In this document: positions 5,867-14,528 of the stretch, piece after piece
Layout of the letters: every line of letters begins with the position of its first letter
Numbering within the stretch: the stretch's first letter is position 1
Assembly: GCA_031538565.1 (NCBI GenBank)
Contig: JAVKLS010000023.1
Span: forward strand, 1-19,014
Length of the DNA: 19,014 nucleotides
Direction: 5' to 3'
From: JASGCK01 sp031538565
Lineage (GTDB): Bacteria > Pseudomonadota > Gammaproteobacteria > Burkholderiales > Burkholderiaceae_C
Position numbers and translations under genes: made by a program
Notes under the pieces: model-generated
Told to the model about the DNA's origin: nothing
Databases searched by the model: none
What the model saw: only the letters and a program-made list of their open reading frames with translations

Positions 5867-7269
5867 TGATCGCCGTTTTTGTATTCAACAAAAGCACGGC
5901 CTCGTGCGTCGGCCATCCACAGCACGTAGGCCTCGGCAGCCTTTTTTTCGCGCAACTGACCGCGCACGAATTCGCGCTGCTCACGCACGCTAATGGGGGC
6001 TTGCTTGCGCTCTAGGACCTCTACTAGATGCACACCAAAGCGCGAGGTAAAAGGCTCAGAGATTTTGCCCGTTGGCAGCGCATTCATCACGCGCTCAAAC
6101 TCGGGGACAAAAAGCCCAGGCACAGCCCAGCCCAAATCGCCGCCTTGAGCTGCCGAGCCATCGACCGAATGCTCGCGTGCGACGGTTGCAAAATCGGTGC
6201 GCCCTGCGTCGATTTGTGATTTGTAATTAGCCAGTTGTCGCTTGGCTTGTGCCTCAGTTAGATTTACGCTCAGTGGCAACAAAATATGCCGAACGCGGGA
6301 CTGCGTCACCATCGCTGTGCTGCTCGCCTTGCGCTCTAAAAGTTTTAGGATATGAAAGCCCGCTGCGCTGCGCTGCAACATACTGATGTCTCCGACTTTG
6401 AGATTCTTAGTCGCCTCTACAAAAAGCGGCGGATAACGGTTAGCAGAGCGAAGCCCCATGACACCGCCTTTTTCTTTGTCACTGGATTGCGAGACTTGTG
6501 TCGCTAGTTGGGCAAAGTCCGCGCCGCCGCGTAATTGCGCAAGAACAAAGTCCGCCTCTTGTTTGGCCTTGGCAATTTGACTAGCGCTGGGGTCGTCGGG
6601 CAGGGCAATCAAAATTTGTGCAAGGTTGATGTCGGGAGTGACGTTGTCGGCAGAGTTTTTTTCCTGCATGGCTTGGTCCACCTCGGAATCGCTCACGCGG
6701 ACACGCGCATCAACTTCGCGTTCGCGCAATTGCACTCGTGCCAACTCATTGCGAATTTCGTCTTGGTAGTTGCGCCAATTACCGCCCTCTGCTTCGTATT
6801 TGGCTTTGAGCTCGGCAACACTTGCTACTTGGTTTTGTTGGGCAATGCCGCGCAGCACCTCGGATAGCTGCGAGTCAGAAATACGAACACCAGTCTCTTT
6901 TGCCAGTTGTTGCAGGATGTGCTCGTCAATCAATTGCTCGCGCACGCTGGCAAACAACTCTTGCTCGGATGGCACGCTGAGACCCTGCGCCCTCCACTGA
7001 GCCTCTAGTTGTCGCTGGCGCAGCAAGATTTCGTTTTTTGTAATAGGTTCAGAGTTGACTAAAGCCACAATGTGATCGATTCCGCGTACCGCACTAGTTG
7101 GCAGTAAAGGCAGTGCTGCCAGCGGCACGGCAGGGCTAGGCGTGGTGACGCTGGCTGGCGTTTGTGGAGGCGATTTTTTTTGCGCCTGCAACTGAGCATA
7201 AGCGCCCAGTGCGGGTAAGGCGCACAGAAAAAAAGCGAGCAAAGAGGGTAAGAATTTAAGCTTAGTCAT
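5863..7269 (-). CDS. surA: Periplasmic peptidyl-prolyl isomerase and chaperone SurA
   Basis: The protein has 468 residues from the ATG at 7269. An upstream in-frame start at 7365 lies deep inside lptD and would spoil the signal peptide, which is clear from 7269 (MTKLKFLPSLLAFFLC..., cleavage near AYA-Q, residue 25). A Pro-rich linker follows, then the SurA_N chaperone region (about 62-180), a first parvulin domain (about 213-314, INLAQILIALP...GGVMGLRSANRYPPLF) and a second (about 325-432, VRHILLPLSV...GGDLGWAVPGLFVPEF). It escorts unfolded outer-membrane proteins, LptD among them, to the BAM complex. It overlaps the lptD end by 8 bases and rsmA by 4, indicating one operon in which the chaperone is made with its client. 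Confidence 0.96.
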   Translation of the reverse strand: MTKLKFLPSLLAFFLCALPALGAYAQLQAQKKSPPQTPASVTTPSPAVPLAALPLLPTSAVRGIDHIVALVNSEPITKNEILLRQRQLEAQWRAQGLSVPSEQELFASVREQLIDEHILQQLAKETGVRISDSQLSEVLRGIAQQNQVASVAELKAKYEAEGGNWRNYQDEIRNELARVQLREREVDARVRVSDSEVDQAMQEKNSADNVTPDINLAQILIALPDDPSASQIAKAKQEADFVLAQLRGGADFAQLATQVSQSSDKEKGGVMGLRSANRYPPLFVEATKNLKVGDISMLQRSAAGFHILKLLERKASSTAMVTQSRVRHILLPLSVNLTEAQAKRQLANYKSQIDAGRTDFATVAREHSVDGSAAQGGDLGWAVPGLFVPEFERVMNALPTGKISEPFTSRFGVHLVEVLERKQAPISVREQREFVRGQLREKKAAEAYVLWMADARGRAFVEYKNGDQ

Positions 7270-9643
7270 ATTGGCTAAATCGGCTGGGCGAGGAAATTTG
7301 CTCACGCAAATTTTGATAGCGAGGGATATTACCGCGCAAGGCGGCGAGCGGGTTGGTGCCCACACGTGAAAATCCAGAAAACTCTAATTGGAGCATGATG
7401 CGTTGATTGATGGTTAGGCTGTCAATTTGCGTTTTTTCTAAAACGACTCGGGCGAGCCAGCAATCGGCGTCGTACTCCAAACCCGCAATTGCATTGACTA
7501 GGCGTTTATCTAACATGCTGTAATTAAGTCGTGCGACGCTGTACCAGCGATTAGCGCCTAGTCCGCGTCCTATGCTGCTTGCGCCCTCGTACTCGTCCGC
7601 ACGCGAGAACAAGTCACCCAAAGGCCACTGCCAGCTCAGATCGAGCTGCTCGCTCGCATCGCGCTGAAAGCGGTAGGCAGCCGAGACCGTGCGGTAGTTA
7701 CTGGGACTAAAGCGTGTGCCCAGCGTGGTGCGCTCGGCTATGCCAGATTTAGTCGCAACTTGAACGACACTATCTAGCGTCCACGATGGCAAGATTTGGG
7801 CATTGGCGCCAAGCAGGTAGTCGCTTAAACGACCTGCGAGAGGTGTATTGGGTAGTGCGACTTGTTGGTCGATAAAGCTAAAGCGCTGCGCTGCGCCCAA
7901 GTTAAGCAGTTGCGCGCCTGTGTTTGGATTTAAAAATTTGCTGTTGACGCCCAGCGTGAGCATGCTCATGTCGGAGATGCGGTCATCACCTGCAAAGGTG
8001 TTTTCGGTATAGATGGTGGAAAAATTAAAGTCTCGCACCGCGCTGTCGTAATTGGGAAAGGCGGATTGATTGAAGTACGGTGTTCGCACATAAAAAGCGC
8101 GAGGCTCTAGCGTTTGCGTGTAATCGCGTCCAAACAAGTTGGTACTGCGTTCAAAAAATAAGCCGCCATCCAAGCTAAGCGTCGGAATGGAGCGCTGCAG
8201 TTTTTGCTCGAGCCCCTGTCCTGACTGCTCCACGTGATAAAGCGCGCCGTGCCACTGGATTTTGGGTGTCACAAACCCCCATGGCTGCGTCCACGGCTTA
8301 GCGATTTTGAGCGCGGTATAGGCTCGGCTGCCATTAGGCTGCCCCGTCAACGCAGGGTTTGATTGAAAGTCTGTTAAATCGCCCTCCATTTGAATCGCCA
8401 CGCTGCTAGGCAGCGTGATGCCGCGTTTGGTATTGATTTGTGTGCGGTCAAAGGGCGGAACGATGGGGCTGAGAGGGTCTTGCAAGGTTTGCCAGCGCTG
8501 CATACGAAATAGCGAACTCCAGCCGCCTAAGCTAGTCGTTGCCAGCATTTCGTTGTTGAGTAAACGCTGGGAGAGTGAAGACGACAAATTGGTAAAGTCG
8601 CGCCCATAATTATTGTCACCAGCGCGATTGAGTTTAAGGCTGAGATTCGCATCATTGGCGCCCGCCCACGGCATACGCACGATGTTTCGCTGGTCGAGTG
8701 CGTAGGCCCAGCGCGTTCCGCCTGTCAGCTTGTCGTTGGGCAAGTAATCTGCTCGCATCACTCCCATGCTGTTGGGCTCTAAATAACGAAACTCACCTTC
8801 GTAATTGATACCGCGCTTGCCAACTGTGCTGGGTGTGAAGGTGGCATCGCGGTTAGGCGCAATGCTCCAGTAATACGGTTGTGTGAAGATAAAACCGCTT
8901 TGGTTGTCGCTGGTAAACGAGGGGGATAAAAACCCCGAGGTGCGCGCACCGCTTAACGGAAAAGTGAAATAAGGCGTTGCCAAAATAGGCACGTCTTGAA
9001 ACCGCAAATGGACGCCTTTAGCCGTTGCAATATCGTCGTCCATATTGAAGTCGATGCTGTCGGCGTTCAAAATCCAATCGGGCTTCCACGGCTTGCCGTC
9101 CAAGTTTTCTGGGCGCTTGCAGGTGCTGTAACTGGCAAAGTTGGCAATGGCGTTGCGTTCACTGACAAAATCAACACGCGAGGCTTTGCCGTGCCCCCCT
9201 GTTTGATAAAACTGATAGTTTGGCTGATCAAAAAATCCTTTGTAATCGGTTAAATTGAGCTCCAGCTCGGGGCCTTCAAATCGATTGCCTGCTTGGTTGA
9301 GTCGCACATCGCCCAGCAGTTTGACGTTGTCGGTTTCTTGGTTGTACTCCATGCGCTTGGCGCGAATGACGGTTTCTGTTTTGCGTATCTCGGCGTTGCC
9401 CTCTACCACCACCTCTTCCTCGATGCGACTGGTGACGTGGTCGCCAAAAAGAAAAGTGGGCACGTCTTTCAGTACACTGCGAGGCAATTTTTCTTGAAGT
9501 TGTGTGCTGGATTGGAGAGCCAATTCGTCTTGTGCGAAAGTGGGTGTTGCCCAAAGCGCGCCCAGTGCGACTAGCAGAGGCGGCCATCCAAAGCGATAAC
9601 AATAGCGATAGTAAACACCTGACAACATTGAGCAATTATCCAT
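7262..9643 (-). CDS. lptD: LPS-assembly outer-membrane protein LptD
   Basis: The protein has 793 residues, the usual length. A signal peptide ends near residue 37 (TPTFA-QDE). The LptA-like periplasmic domain follows (EIRKTETVIRAKRMEYNQET, VKLLGDVRL), then a long beta-barrel. LptD with LptE places lipopolysaccharide in the outer leaflet of the outer membrane. The mature part holds only two cysteines, C175 (STCKRPEN) and C728 (DADCWLAR); E. coli LptD has four forming two disulfides, so at most one interdomain bond is possible here. The start at 9643 has AAGAGG about 11 bases upstream. The ATG at 9628 (MLSGVYYRYC) is an alternative that also keeps a signal peptide. The gene leads the surA-rsmA run and is divergent from amgK. 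Confidence 0.95.
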   Translation of the reverse strand: MDNCSMLSGVYYRYCYRFGWPPLLVALGALWATPTFAQDELALQSSTQLQEKLPRSVLKDVPTFLFGDHVTSRIEEEVVVEGNAEIRKTETVIRAKRMEYNQETDNVKLLGDVRLNQAGNRFEGPELELNLTDYKGFFDQPNYQFYQTGGHGKASRVDFVSERNAIANFASYSTCKRPENLDGKPWKPDWILNADSIDFNMDDDIATAKGVHLRFQDVPILATPYFTFPLSGARTSGFLSPSFTSDNQSGFIFTQPYYWSIAPNRDATFTPSTVGKRGINYEGEFRYLEPNSMGVMRADYLPNDKLTGGTRWAYALDQRNIVRMPWAGANDANLSLKLNRAGDNNYGRDFTNLSSSLSQRLLNNEMLATTSLGGWSSLFRMQRWQTLQDPLSPIVPPFDRTQINTKRGITLPSSVAIQMEGDLTDFQSNPALTGQPNGSRAYTALKIAKPWTQPWGFVTPKIQWHGALYHVEQSGQGLEQKLQRSIPTLSLDGGLFFERSTNLFGRDYTQTLEPRAFYVRTPYFNQSAFPNYDSAVRDFNFSTIYTENTFAGDDRISDMSMLTLGVNSKFLNPNTGAQLLNLGAAQRFSFIDQQVALPNTPLAGRLSDYLLGANAQILPSWTLDSVVQVATKSGIAERTTLGTRFSPSNYRTVSAAYRFQRDASEQLDLSWQWPLGDLFSRADEYEGASSIGRGLGANRWYSVARLNYSMLDKRLVNAIAGLEYDADCWLARVVLEKTQIDSLTINQRIMLQLEFSGFSRVGTNPLAALRGNIPRYQNLREQISSPSRFSQYD

Positions 9644-10763
9644 GCTAGCTACCGCCTCTTATTCCTCTGTCCCTGTGGTTTGGTTTGATGCTGCGCGCCG
9701 CGAGCAGTTTGAGTCTTGGCTTGCGGCTACTGCGCCTGTCCATGCACTGAATGTGGCTACGCTGCGCATGGCATCCGCCGATGCTAGCTTTAGACGCTAC
9801 TTTCGCATTGACGCACTAGGCGGCGGTACGGATAAAAGCTTCATCATCATGGATGCGCCGCCAGGCCAAGAGGACTCGGCGCCCTTTGTTCGCATTGCCG
9901 CTTTGCTGCGCGAGGCAGGCCTGCTTGCCCCGCACGTGCGGGACTGGCAGGCCGAGCGCGGCTTTATGCTGCTGACCGATTTAGGCGACAAAACCATGCT
10001 TGACGTGATAGACAAGCACGCAGGTTTTGAATACACGCAAAGCACGGTTAATCGCAATTTGCCGCTGTACGAGCAGGCGATCGACAGCCTCGTGGCGTGG
10101 CAATTGGCATCCAAACCAAACGTGCTGCCGCCCTACGACGAAGCGCTGCTGCGGCGCGAGCTGCAACTCTTCCCCGACTGGTACATCGCCCAGCATCTTG
10201 GGGTAACGCTATCTGCCACGCAACAAGCGGTTCTGGACGAGGCGTTTAATCGCATCGTGGCAAACAATCTTGCCAGCCCCAGTGTGTATGTTCATCGTGA
10301 CTTTATGCCGCGCAATTTAATGTCGCCCTATGCCGCGTTGTTAGAGGGCGCAACAGCCGCTCAAAAACTAGGCGTACTCGATTTTCAAGACGCGGTGTAC
10401 GGGCCTATCACCTACGACATTGCCAGCTTGACGCGTGACGCATTTTTAAGCTGGGAAGAAGATTTTGTGCTAGACGTCACGATTCGCTATTGGCAAAAAG
10501 CCAAAGCTGCGGCATTGCCCATGCGGGATGAATGGCAAAGCGATTTCGGTACGTTTTACCAAGCGGTGGAGTGGATGGGGTTGCAGCGTCATCTCAAAAT
10601 TTTGGGTATTTTTGCAAGACTCACGCTACGCGACGGCAAGCCTAAATACCTTGCAGACACGCCGCGCTTTATCACCTACGTGCGTAGCACGTGCAGCCGC
10701 TACCTTGCGCTCAAACCCTTGCTGCGTTTGATGGACGAGCTAGAAGTTTCGTGCGTCGGTTGA
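9642..10763 (+). CDS. amgK: AmgK-type N-acetylmuramate/N-acetylglucosamine kinase
   Basis: The protein has 373 residues and an aminoglycoside-phosphotransferase fold. The catalytic loop is VHRDFMPRNL (H218, D220, N225), and the metal-binding Asp is D247 in LDFQDAVYGP, followed by TYDIASLTRDAFLSW, a characteristic AmgK block. Position next to and divergent from lptD is the standard neighbourhood of amgK. The family phosphorylates the anomeric carbon of MurNAc or GlcNAc in the cytoplasm, and MurU then makes UDP-MurNAc, a fosfomycin-bypassing peptidoglycan recycling route. murU, normally next, is absent; rsmE follows instead. The ATG overlaps the lptD ATG as CATG. Internal starts such as ATG at 9768 would cut the N-lobe. 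The kinase family is certain; the substrate is inferred. Confidence 0.87.
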   Translation: MLATASYSSVPVVWFDAARREQFESWLAATAPVHALNVATLRMASADASFRRYFRIDALGGGTDKSFIIMDAPPGQEDSAPFVRIAALLREAGLLAPHVRDWQAERGFMLLTDLGDKTMLDVIDKHAGFEYTQSTVNRNLPLYEQAIDSLVAWQLASKPNVLPPYDEALLRRELQLFPDWYIAQHLGVTLSATQQAVLDEAFNRIVANNLASPSVYVHRDFMPRNLMSPYAALLEGATAAQKLGVLDFQDAVYGPITYDIASLTRDAFLSWEEDFVLDVTIRYWQKAKAAALPMRDEWQSDFGTFYQAVEWMGLQRHLKILGIFARLTLRDGKPKYLADTPRFITYVRSTCSRYLALKPLLRLMDELEVSCVG

Positions 10764-11494
10764 TGTCCACCATGCCACGCTTTTATTGCTCCATACCCCT
10801 GTCCGTTGGTGAGTTGCTAGAGTTACCCGCAGGCGCGGCGCGTCACGTGCAAGTGCTGCGTATGCAACCAATGATGGCGCTAACGCTATTTGATGGGCGC
10901 GGCGGCGAATACCAAGCCGTGATTCAAAACATGGCGCGCACTAGCGTTGCCGTGCAAGTAACCGCGCATCACGCCATCGAGCGCGAAGCCACGAGAGCCG
11001 TGCATTTGGCACTGGGAGTTCCCGCCAACGAGCGCATGGACTGGTTGGTTGAAAAAGCAACCGAACTCGGCGCTACAAGCATTCAACCTTTAATGACCGA
11101 GCGCGGCGTGCTACGCCTTTTGGGGCCGCGTGCTGATAAAAAACAAACGCATTGGCAAGCCATTGCCAGCAGCGCTTGCGAGCAATCGGGGCGCAATCGT
11201 GTGCCGACGATTCACCCTGTGCAAACTTTGGGCGAGTACCTTGTAGCCCAAGAGTCGTCTACTGCCCACCGCATGGTGTTGAGTTTGCAGCCGCAAAGCC
11301 CTTCATTGGCTCAACTTGCCGCAAGCACGCGCGCGGATGCCCCCGTGTGGTTGCTCTCAGGCGCGGAGGGCGGCTTATCCCATGCGGAAGAAACCAATGC
11401 CATGCGCGCAGGCTACTTACCCGCAAATCTAGGCAACCGTGTGCTGCGCGCCGAAACTGCGGCGCTGGCGGCGTTAGTTGCTTTAAACAACTGA
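10763..11494 (+). CDS. rsmE: 16S rRNA (uracil1498-N3)-methyltransferase RsmE
   Basis: The protein has 243 residues from an ATG sharing its A with the amgK stop (TGATG), which suggests translational coupling. An ATG at 10772, giving MPRFYC, is equally typical of the family. PRFYC starts the PUA-like N-terminal domain. LVEKATELGATSIQPL and ACEQSGRNRVP belong to the SPOUT methyltransferase domain. SGAEGGLSHAE and NLGNRVLRAETAALAAL form the trefoil-knot AdoMet site. It methylates N3 of U1498 in the decoding region of 16S rRNA. The pairing with amgK has no obvious functional logic. It ends 8 bases before the convergent EamA gene with no terminator between. Confidence 0.94.
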   Translation: MSTMPRFYCSIPLSVGELLELPAGAARHVQVLRMQPMMALTLFDGRGGEYQAVIQNMARTSVAVQVTAHHAIEREATRAVHLALGVPANERMDWLVEKATELGATSIQPLMTERGVLRLLGPRADKKQTHWQAIASSACEQSGRNRVPTIHPVQTLGEYLVAQESSTAHRMVLSLQPQSPSLAQLAASTRADAPVWLLSGAEGGLSHAEETNAMRAGYLPANLGNRVLRAETAALAALVALNN

Positions 11495-11502
11495 AATCAA
11501 AT

Positions 11503-12396
11503 TTAACGGTTCACCAGCACAATACCAATGCCGACCAAGACCAAAGCGGCAACCAAGCTTGCCGTGACGGGTTCGCCCAACCACCACGCGCCAAACACCA
11601 GTGCAAACACAGGGGTCAAAAAAACAAAAGACGACAACCGTGTGGCGGGGTAATGTCCAAGCAACCACATCCACACAAGGTAACTGGCAAACCCACCCAC
11701 GGCAGCTTGGATGAGCAGCGAGCCCCACGCAAACCCATTCATGCTTGCAAAAGTCTGCCCCCAGTTTTCGCCAAGCAGAAAAGAAGCGGGTAGCAAAATC
11801 AAAGACGACACTGCCAATTGATAAAAAAGTAATTTTTCAGCGCGGATTTTGGCCAGGCCACTGGCACGAATGATCACGGTTGTCAGCCCCCACATTGCGC
11901 CTGCCGCCAACGCCAAACCGTCGCCCAACCATGTGCCACTTTGGAAATCTCTAGGTAGAGCAAATAGCACGGCAACAAAGGCGCAGCCCAGTCCTACCCA
12001 CTGAGCGCGCCGCAGCCCTTCACTTTTAACAAAGCGCGGCAGCACCAGTGCCACAACAAACGGCGAGGTATATAAAAACACGGTGAGTCTAGAACTGCTT
12101 GTGTGTTGCAAGCCAATGTAAATGCAGACAAACTCTAGTGCAAACAAACATCCCGCCAGCAAGCCAGGTCGCAGTGTGCCATCACGCTCAAATAACGCGA
12201 CTTTGAATGCAAGGCACCACAACACAAGCAAAGCCGTTGCCAACATAAAACGCAGCGTGACTTGCATGATGGGAGGAATCAGGGGCAGCGTTGCTTTGAC
12301 CAGCACTTGTTGCCAGCCCCAAAAAATGCAGCACAACAGTAGCAGCGAAATGGCTAATGCATCTAAGTTCTGTTTACGAGGACGAATTGAGTTCAT
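11503..12396 (-). CDS. EamA-family (DMT superfamily) membrane transporter
   Basis: The protein has 297 residues with about ten hydrophobic helices in two EamA repeats. The first begins ISLLLLCCIFWGWQQVLVKA, the typical (F/W)G-containing first helix; the second begins around GDGLALAAGAMWGLTTVIIR. The C-terminus shows FLTPVFALVFGAWWLGEPVT, the family's classical PVFA...LGE block before the last helix. These proteins export small metabolites such as amino acids or nucleobases; the substrate cannot be told from the sequence. Its ATG lies 22 bases from the ugpA start on the other strand, where ugpB might be expected. A slightly earlier possible ugpA start (12395) would make the two genes overlap. 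Confidence 0.88.
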   Translation of the reverse strand: MNSIRPRKQNLDALAISLLLLCCIFWGWQQVLVKATLPLIPPIMQVTLRFMLATALLVLWCLAFKVALFERDGTLRPGLLAGCLFALEFVCIYIGLQHTSSSRLTVFLYTSPFVVALVLPRFVKSEGLRRAQWVGLGCAFVAVLFALPRDFQSGTWLGDGLALAAGAMWGLTTVIIRASGLAKIRAEKLLFYQLAVSSLILLPASFLLGENWGQTFASMNGFAWGSLLIQAAVGGFASYLVWMWLLGHYPATRLSSFVFLTPVFALVFGAWWLGEPVTASLVAALVLVGIGIVLVNR

Positions 12397-12418
12397 GGCG
12401 ATAGTTTATGCTCACCCC

Positions 12419-13312
12419 ATGAGTAAGCGCCCCGCCTTTACCAACCACTGGTTGCCGTGGATTTTGCTAGCGCCGCAGCTATGCGTTGTGGCGATTTTTT
12501 TCTTTTGGCCTGCTGCTCAGGCGCTGTACCAATCGGTGCTGCAAGAGGATGCCTTTGGCGCTAGTCGTGAGTTTGTTGGGCTGGAAAATTTTGTTGCACT
12601 CTGGAGAAGCCCTGGCTACCGCGCCTCGTTTCAAACCACGGCGGTGTTCTCTAGTTTGGTGGCGAGTCTTGGGCTGTCGGTCTCTTTGCTCCTGGCTGTG
12701 TGCGCCAACCGCGTGGTCAATAGGCAACTTCGCGGCGCGCCGCTGTACAAAACGCTGCTCATCATGCCGTATGCGGTAGCGCCTGTGGTGGCGGCTGTGC
12801 TGTGGATGTTTTTATTTAATAGCTCGTTTGGTGTGCTGGCTTTTGTGCTGCAGCAGTGGGGCGTGGATTGGAATTACGCTTTAAACAGTGGTCAAGCGAT
12901 GACGCTAATCGTTGCCGCCGCCGTGTGGAAGCAAATCAGCTACAACTTTTTATTTTTTTTGGCTGGTTTGCAATCTATTCCGCGCTCGCTGCTAGAGGCC
13001 GCGTCGATTGATGGCGCATCGCCTTGGCATCGGTTTTGGACGATGACGTTTCCGCTGCTTGCGCCCACCACATTTTTCTTGCTGGTGGTCAACATCGTCT
13101 ACGCTTTTTTTGACACCTTCGCTATTGTGGACGCCACCACGCATGGCGGCCCTAGCACCGATACAACAACCTTGGTGTACCGCGTGTACTACGACGGATT
13201 TAAAGCGCAAGACTTTGGCAGCTCGGCAGCGCAAAGCGTCGTTTTGATGGTGTGGGTGGTGGCGCTGACCGTCGTGCAATTTCGCTACGTCGAGCGCAAG
13301 GTGAATTACTGA
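12419..13312 (+). CDS. ugpA: Glycerol-3-phosphate ABC transporter permease UgpA
   Basis: The protein has 297 residues and six membrane spans, a MalF-type inner-membrane permease. The N-terminus MSKRPAFTNHWLPWILLAPQ and the segment LYKTLLIMPYAVAPVVAAVLWMF are UgpA-like. The EAA loop that docks on the ATPase is EAASIDGASPWHRFW (from 193), followed by TFPLLAP. THGGPSTDTTTLVYRVYYDGFK near the C-terminus is also characteristic. I prefer the ATG at 12419; a start at 12395 adds eight residues. With UgpE it forms the channel importing sn-glycerol-3-phosphate or glycerophosphodiesters, usually induced by phosphate limitation. The binding protein gene ugpB, normally immediately upstream, is not here, and I cannot point to a Pho box with confidence. 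Confidence 0.9.
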   Translation: MSKRPAFTNHWLPWILLAPQLCVVAIFFFWPAAQALYQSVLQEDAFGASREFVGLENFVALWRSPGYRASFQTTAVFSSLVASLGLSVSLLLAVCANRVVNRQLRGAPLYKTLLIMPYAVAPVVAAVLWMFLFNSSFGVLAFVLQQWGVDWNYALNSGQAMTLIVAAAVWKQISYNFLFFLAGLQSIPRSLLEAASIDGASPWHRFWTMTFPLLAPTTFFLLVVNIVYAFFDTFAIVDATTHGGPSTDTTTLVYRVYYDGFKAQDFGSSAAQSVVLMVWVVALTVVQFRYVERKVNY

Positions 13313-13324
13313 TGCGGGCAAGCT

Positions 13325-14170
13325 ATGGTTGAGCGCAAACCGCTACTCGATTGGCTCTCGCACGGCATTTTGCTGGTGGGCGTGCTGGTGGTTGTTTTTC
13401 CTATTTGGGTTGCTTTTGTTGGCTCCACGCATACGCTGGATGCGGTCATTAGCAACCCCATGCCGCTAGTGCCAGGTGGTGAGTTGTGGACTAATTACGC
13501 ACAGGTTTTAGGCCGTGGCGGCGCATCGGGTACGCGTGCGCCTGTACTGCAAATGCTGGGCGTTAGTTTTGTGATTGCGTCGGTCGTCGCTATTGGAAAA
13601 ATCGCCCTTGCACTCATGTCAGCGTTTGCCTTGGTGTACTTTCGTTTTCGGTTGAAGCAAGTCGCGTTTTGGCTGATTTTTATGACGCTGATGTTGCCTG
13701 TGGAGGTGCGAATTTCGCCCACCTACCACATCGTTAGCAACCTCGGAATGCTCAATAGCTACGCGGGGCTAACCTTGCCGCTCATGGCATCCGCCACCGC
13801 CACGTTTTTATTTAGACAATTTTTTATGACCATTCCAGGTGAATTGGTAGAAGCCTCGCGCATGGATGGTGCAAGTTCGCTGCGTTTTTTTTGGGATGTG
13901 CTTTTGCCTCTGTCTAAAACCAATATCGCGGCGCTGTTTGTCATCATGTTTATTTACGGCTGGAATCAATATCTGTGGCCGCTTTTGATTAGCACCGACG
14001 AGCACTATTACCCCATCGTGGTTGGCATCAAACAAATGATTGCCGCCGAAAGCCAAGTCGAGTGGCATCTGGTCATGGCCACGGCGGTACTTGCGCTCGT
14101 TCCGCCTGTTGCGGTGGTGATTGCGATGCAGCGCTGGTTTGTGCGGGGATTGGTGGATGCGGAGAAATAA
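13325..14170 (+). CDS. ugpE: Glycerol-3-phosphate ABC transporter permease UgpE
   Basis: The protein has 281 residues, a MalG-type permease with six spans, starting 12 bases after ugpA. MLPVEVRISPTYHIVSNLGM is a UgpE-typical segment. The EAA loop is EASRMDGASSLRFFW (from 186), leading to LLPLSKTNIAALFVIMFIYGWNQYLWPLL, again as in UgpE. It pairs with UgpA in the membrane. The ATPase gene ugpC, normally next, is missing: the following gene is a convergent DUF2917 protein 3 bases on. A functional importer would need UgpB and UgpC from another locus, or the permeases may serve another binding protein. Confidence 0.92.
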   Translation: MVERKPLLDWLSHGILLVGVLVVVFPIWVAFVGSTHTLDAVISNPMPLVPGGELWTNYAQVLGRGGASGTRAPVLQMLGVSFVIASVVAIGKIALALMSAFALVYFRFRLKQVAFWLIFMTLMLPVEVRISPTYHIVSNLGMLNSYAGLTLPLMASATATFLFRQFFMTIPGELVEASRMDGASSLRFFWDVLLPLSKTNIAALFVIMFIYGWNQYLWPLLISTDEHYYPIVVGIKQMIAAESQVEWHLVMATAVLALVPPVAVVIAMQRWFVRGLVDAEK

Positions 14171-14173
14171 AAA

Positions 14174-14437
14174 TTAGTTTGTTGGCGCATCCTCCAGCCA
14201 ATCGAGCAACGCCAAACCCGATTTGTTTTGATTCCACGCTTCAATGACGACGTGCACGCCCGCATCGATTGCCAGTAATTCTCCTGCGTGCAAAAAATAA
14301 TCTTCTCGCATTTGATCGGTTGTGACCCACACACGCCCAGTGGTAACGCGCAGTACACCCGCTTGCATGGTGTGCAAGCTGCACGCCTGCCGATGCGGCA
14401 ATTCAAACGATTTGGCGACTTGGATAAGACAACACAT
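14174..14437 (-). CDS. DUF2917 domain protein
   Basis: I place the start at ATG 14437, giving 87 residues. Longer in-frame starts at 14536 or 14653 would run into the divergent LysR gene and add sequence without family character. The core VLRVTTGRVWVTTDQM...DYFLHAGELLAIDAGVHVVIEAW matches what I recall of DUF2917: GRVWVT, then a D.wL.aGe turn, a cupin-like beta arrangement. No function is established for the family. No signal peptide or membrane helix is visible. The gene is divergent from a LysR regulator with a gap of about 91 bases, and from memory this pairing recurs in Burkholderiales, so the regulator may control it. Confidence 0.7.
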   Translation of the reverse strand: MCCLIQVAKSFELPHRQACSLHTMQAGVLRVTTGRVWVTTDQMREDYFLHAGELLAIDAGVHVVIEAWNQNKSGLALLDWLEDAPTN

Positions 14438-14528
14438 TTTGACTTTCGTGGGGGTGTTTGGAGTTTGTCGATCTTCACGGATTAAGGATCTACCGTCCAA
14501 TGAAAAGTACGGGCACAATTGATGCCAT
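14438..14528. promoter_or_regulatory. Shared divergent control region of the DUF2917 and lysR genes
   Basis: These 91 bases separate two divergent starts and must hold both promoters and, by the usual LysR logic, an operator. I do not see a consensus T-N11-A palindrome or strong -35/-10 pair that I would defend. TTGTCG at 14466-14471 with a weakly matching hexamer about 17 bases on is a poor candidate for lysR. The call rests on layout, not on a recognised site. Confidence 0.35.

Noticed and set aside
11152..11793. 213-codon plus-strand frame spanning the rsmE and EamA gene ends
   Set aside because: It is out of frame with rsmE and antisense to EamA; its composition is Arg/Cys/Lys-rich without motifs.
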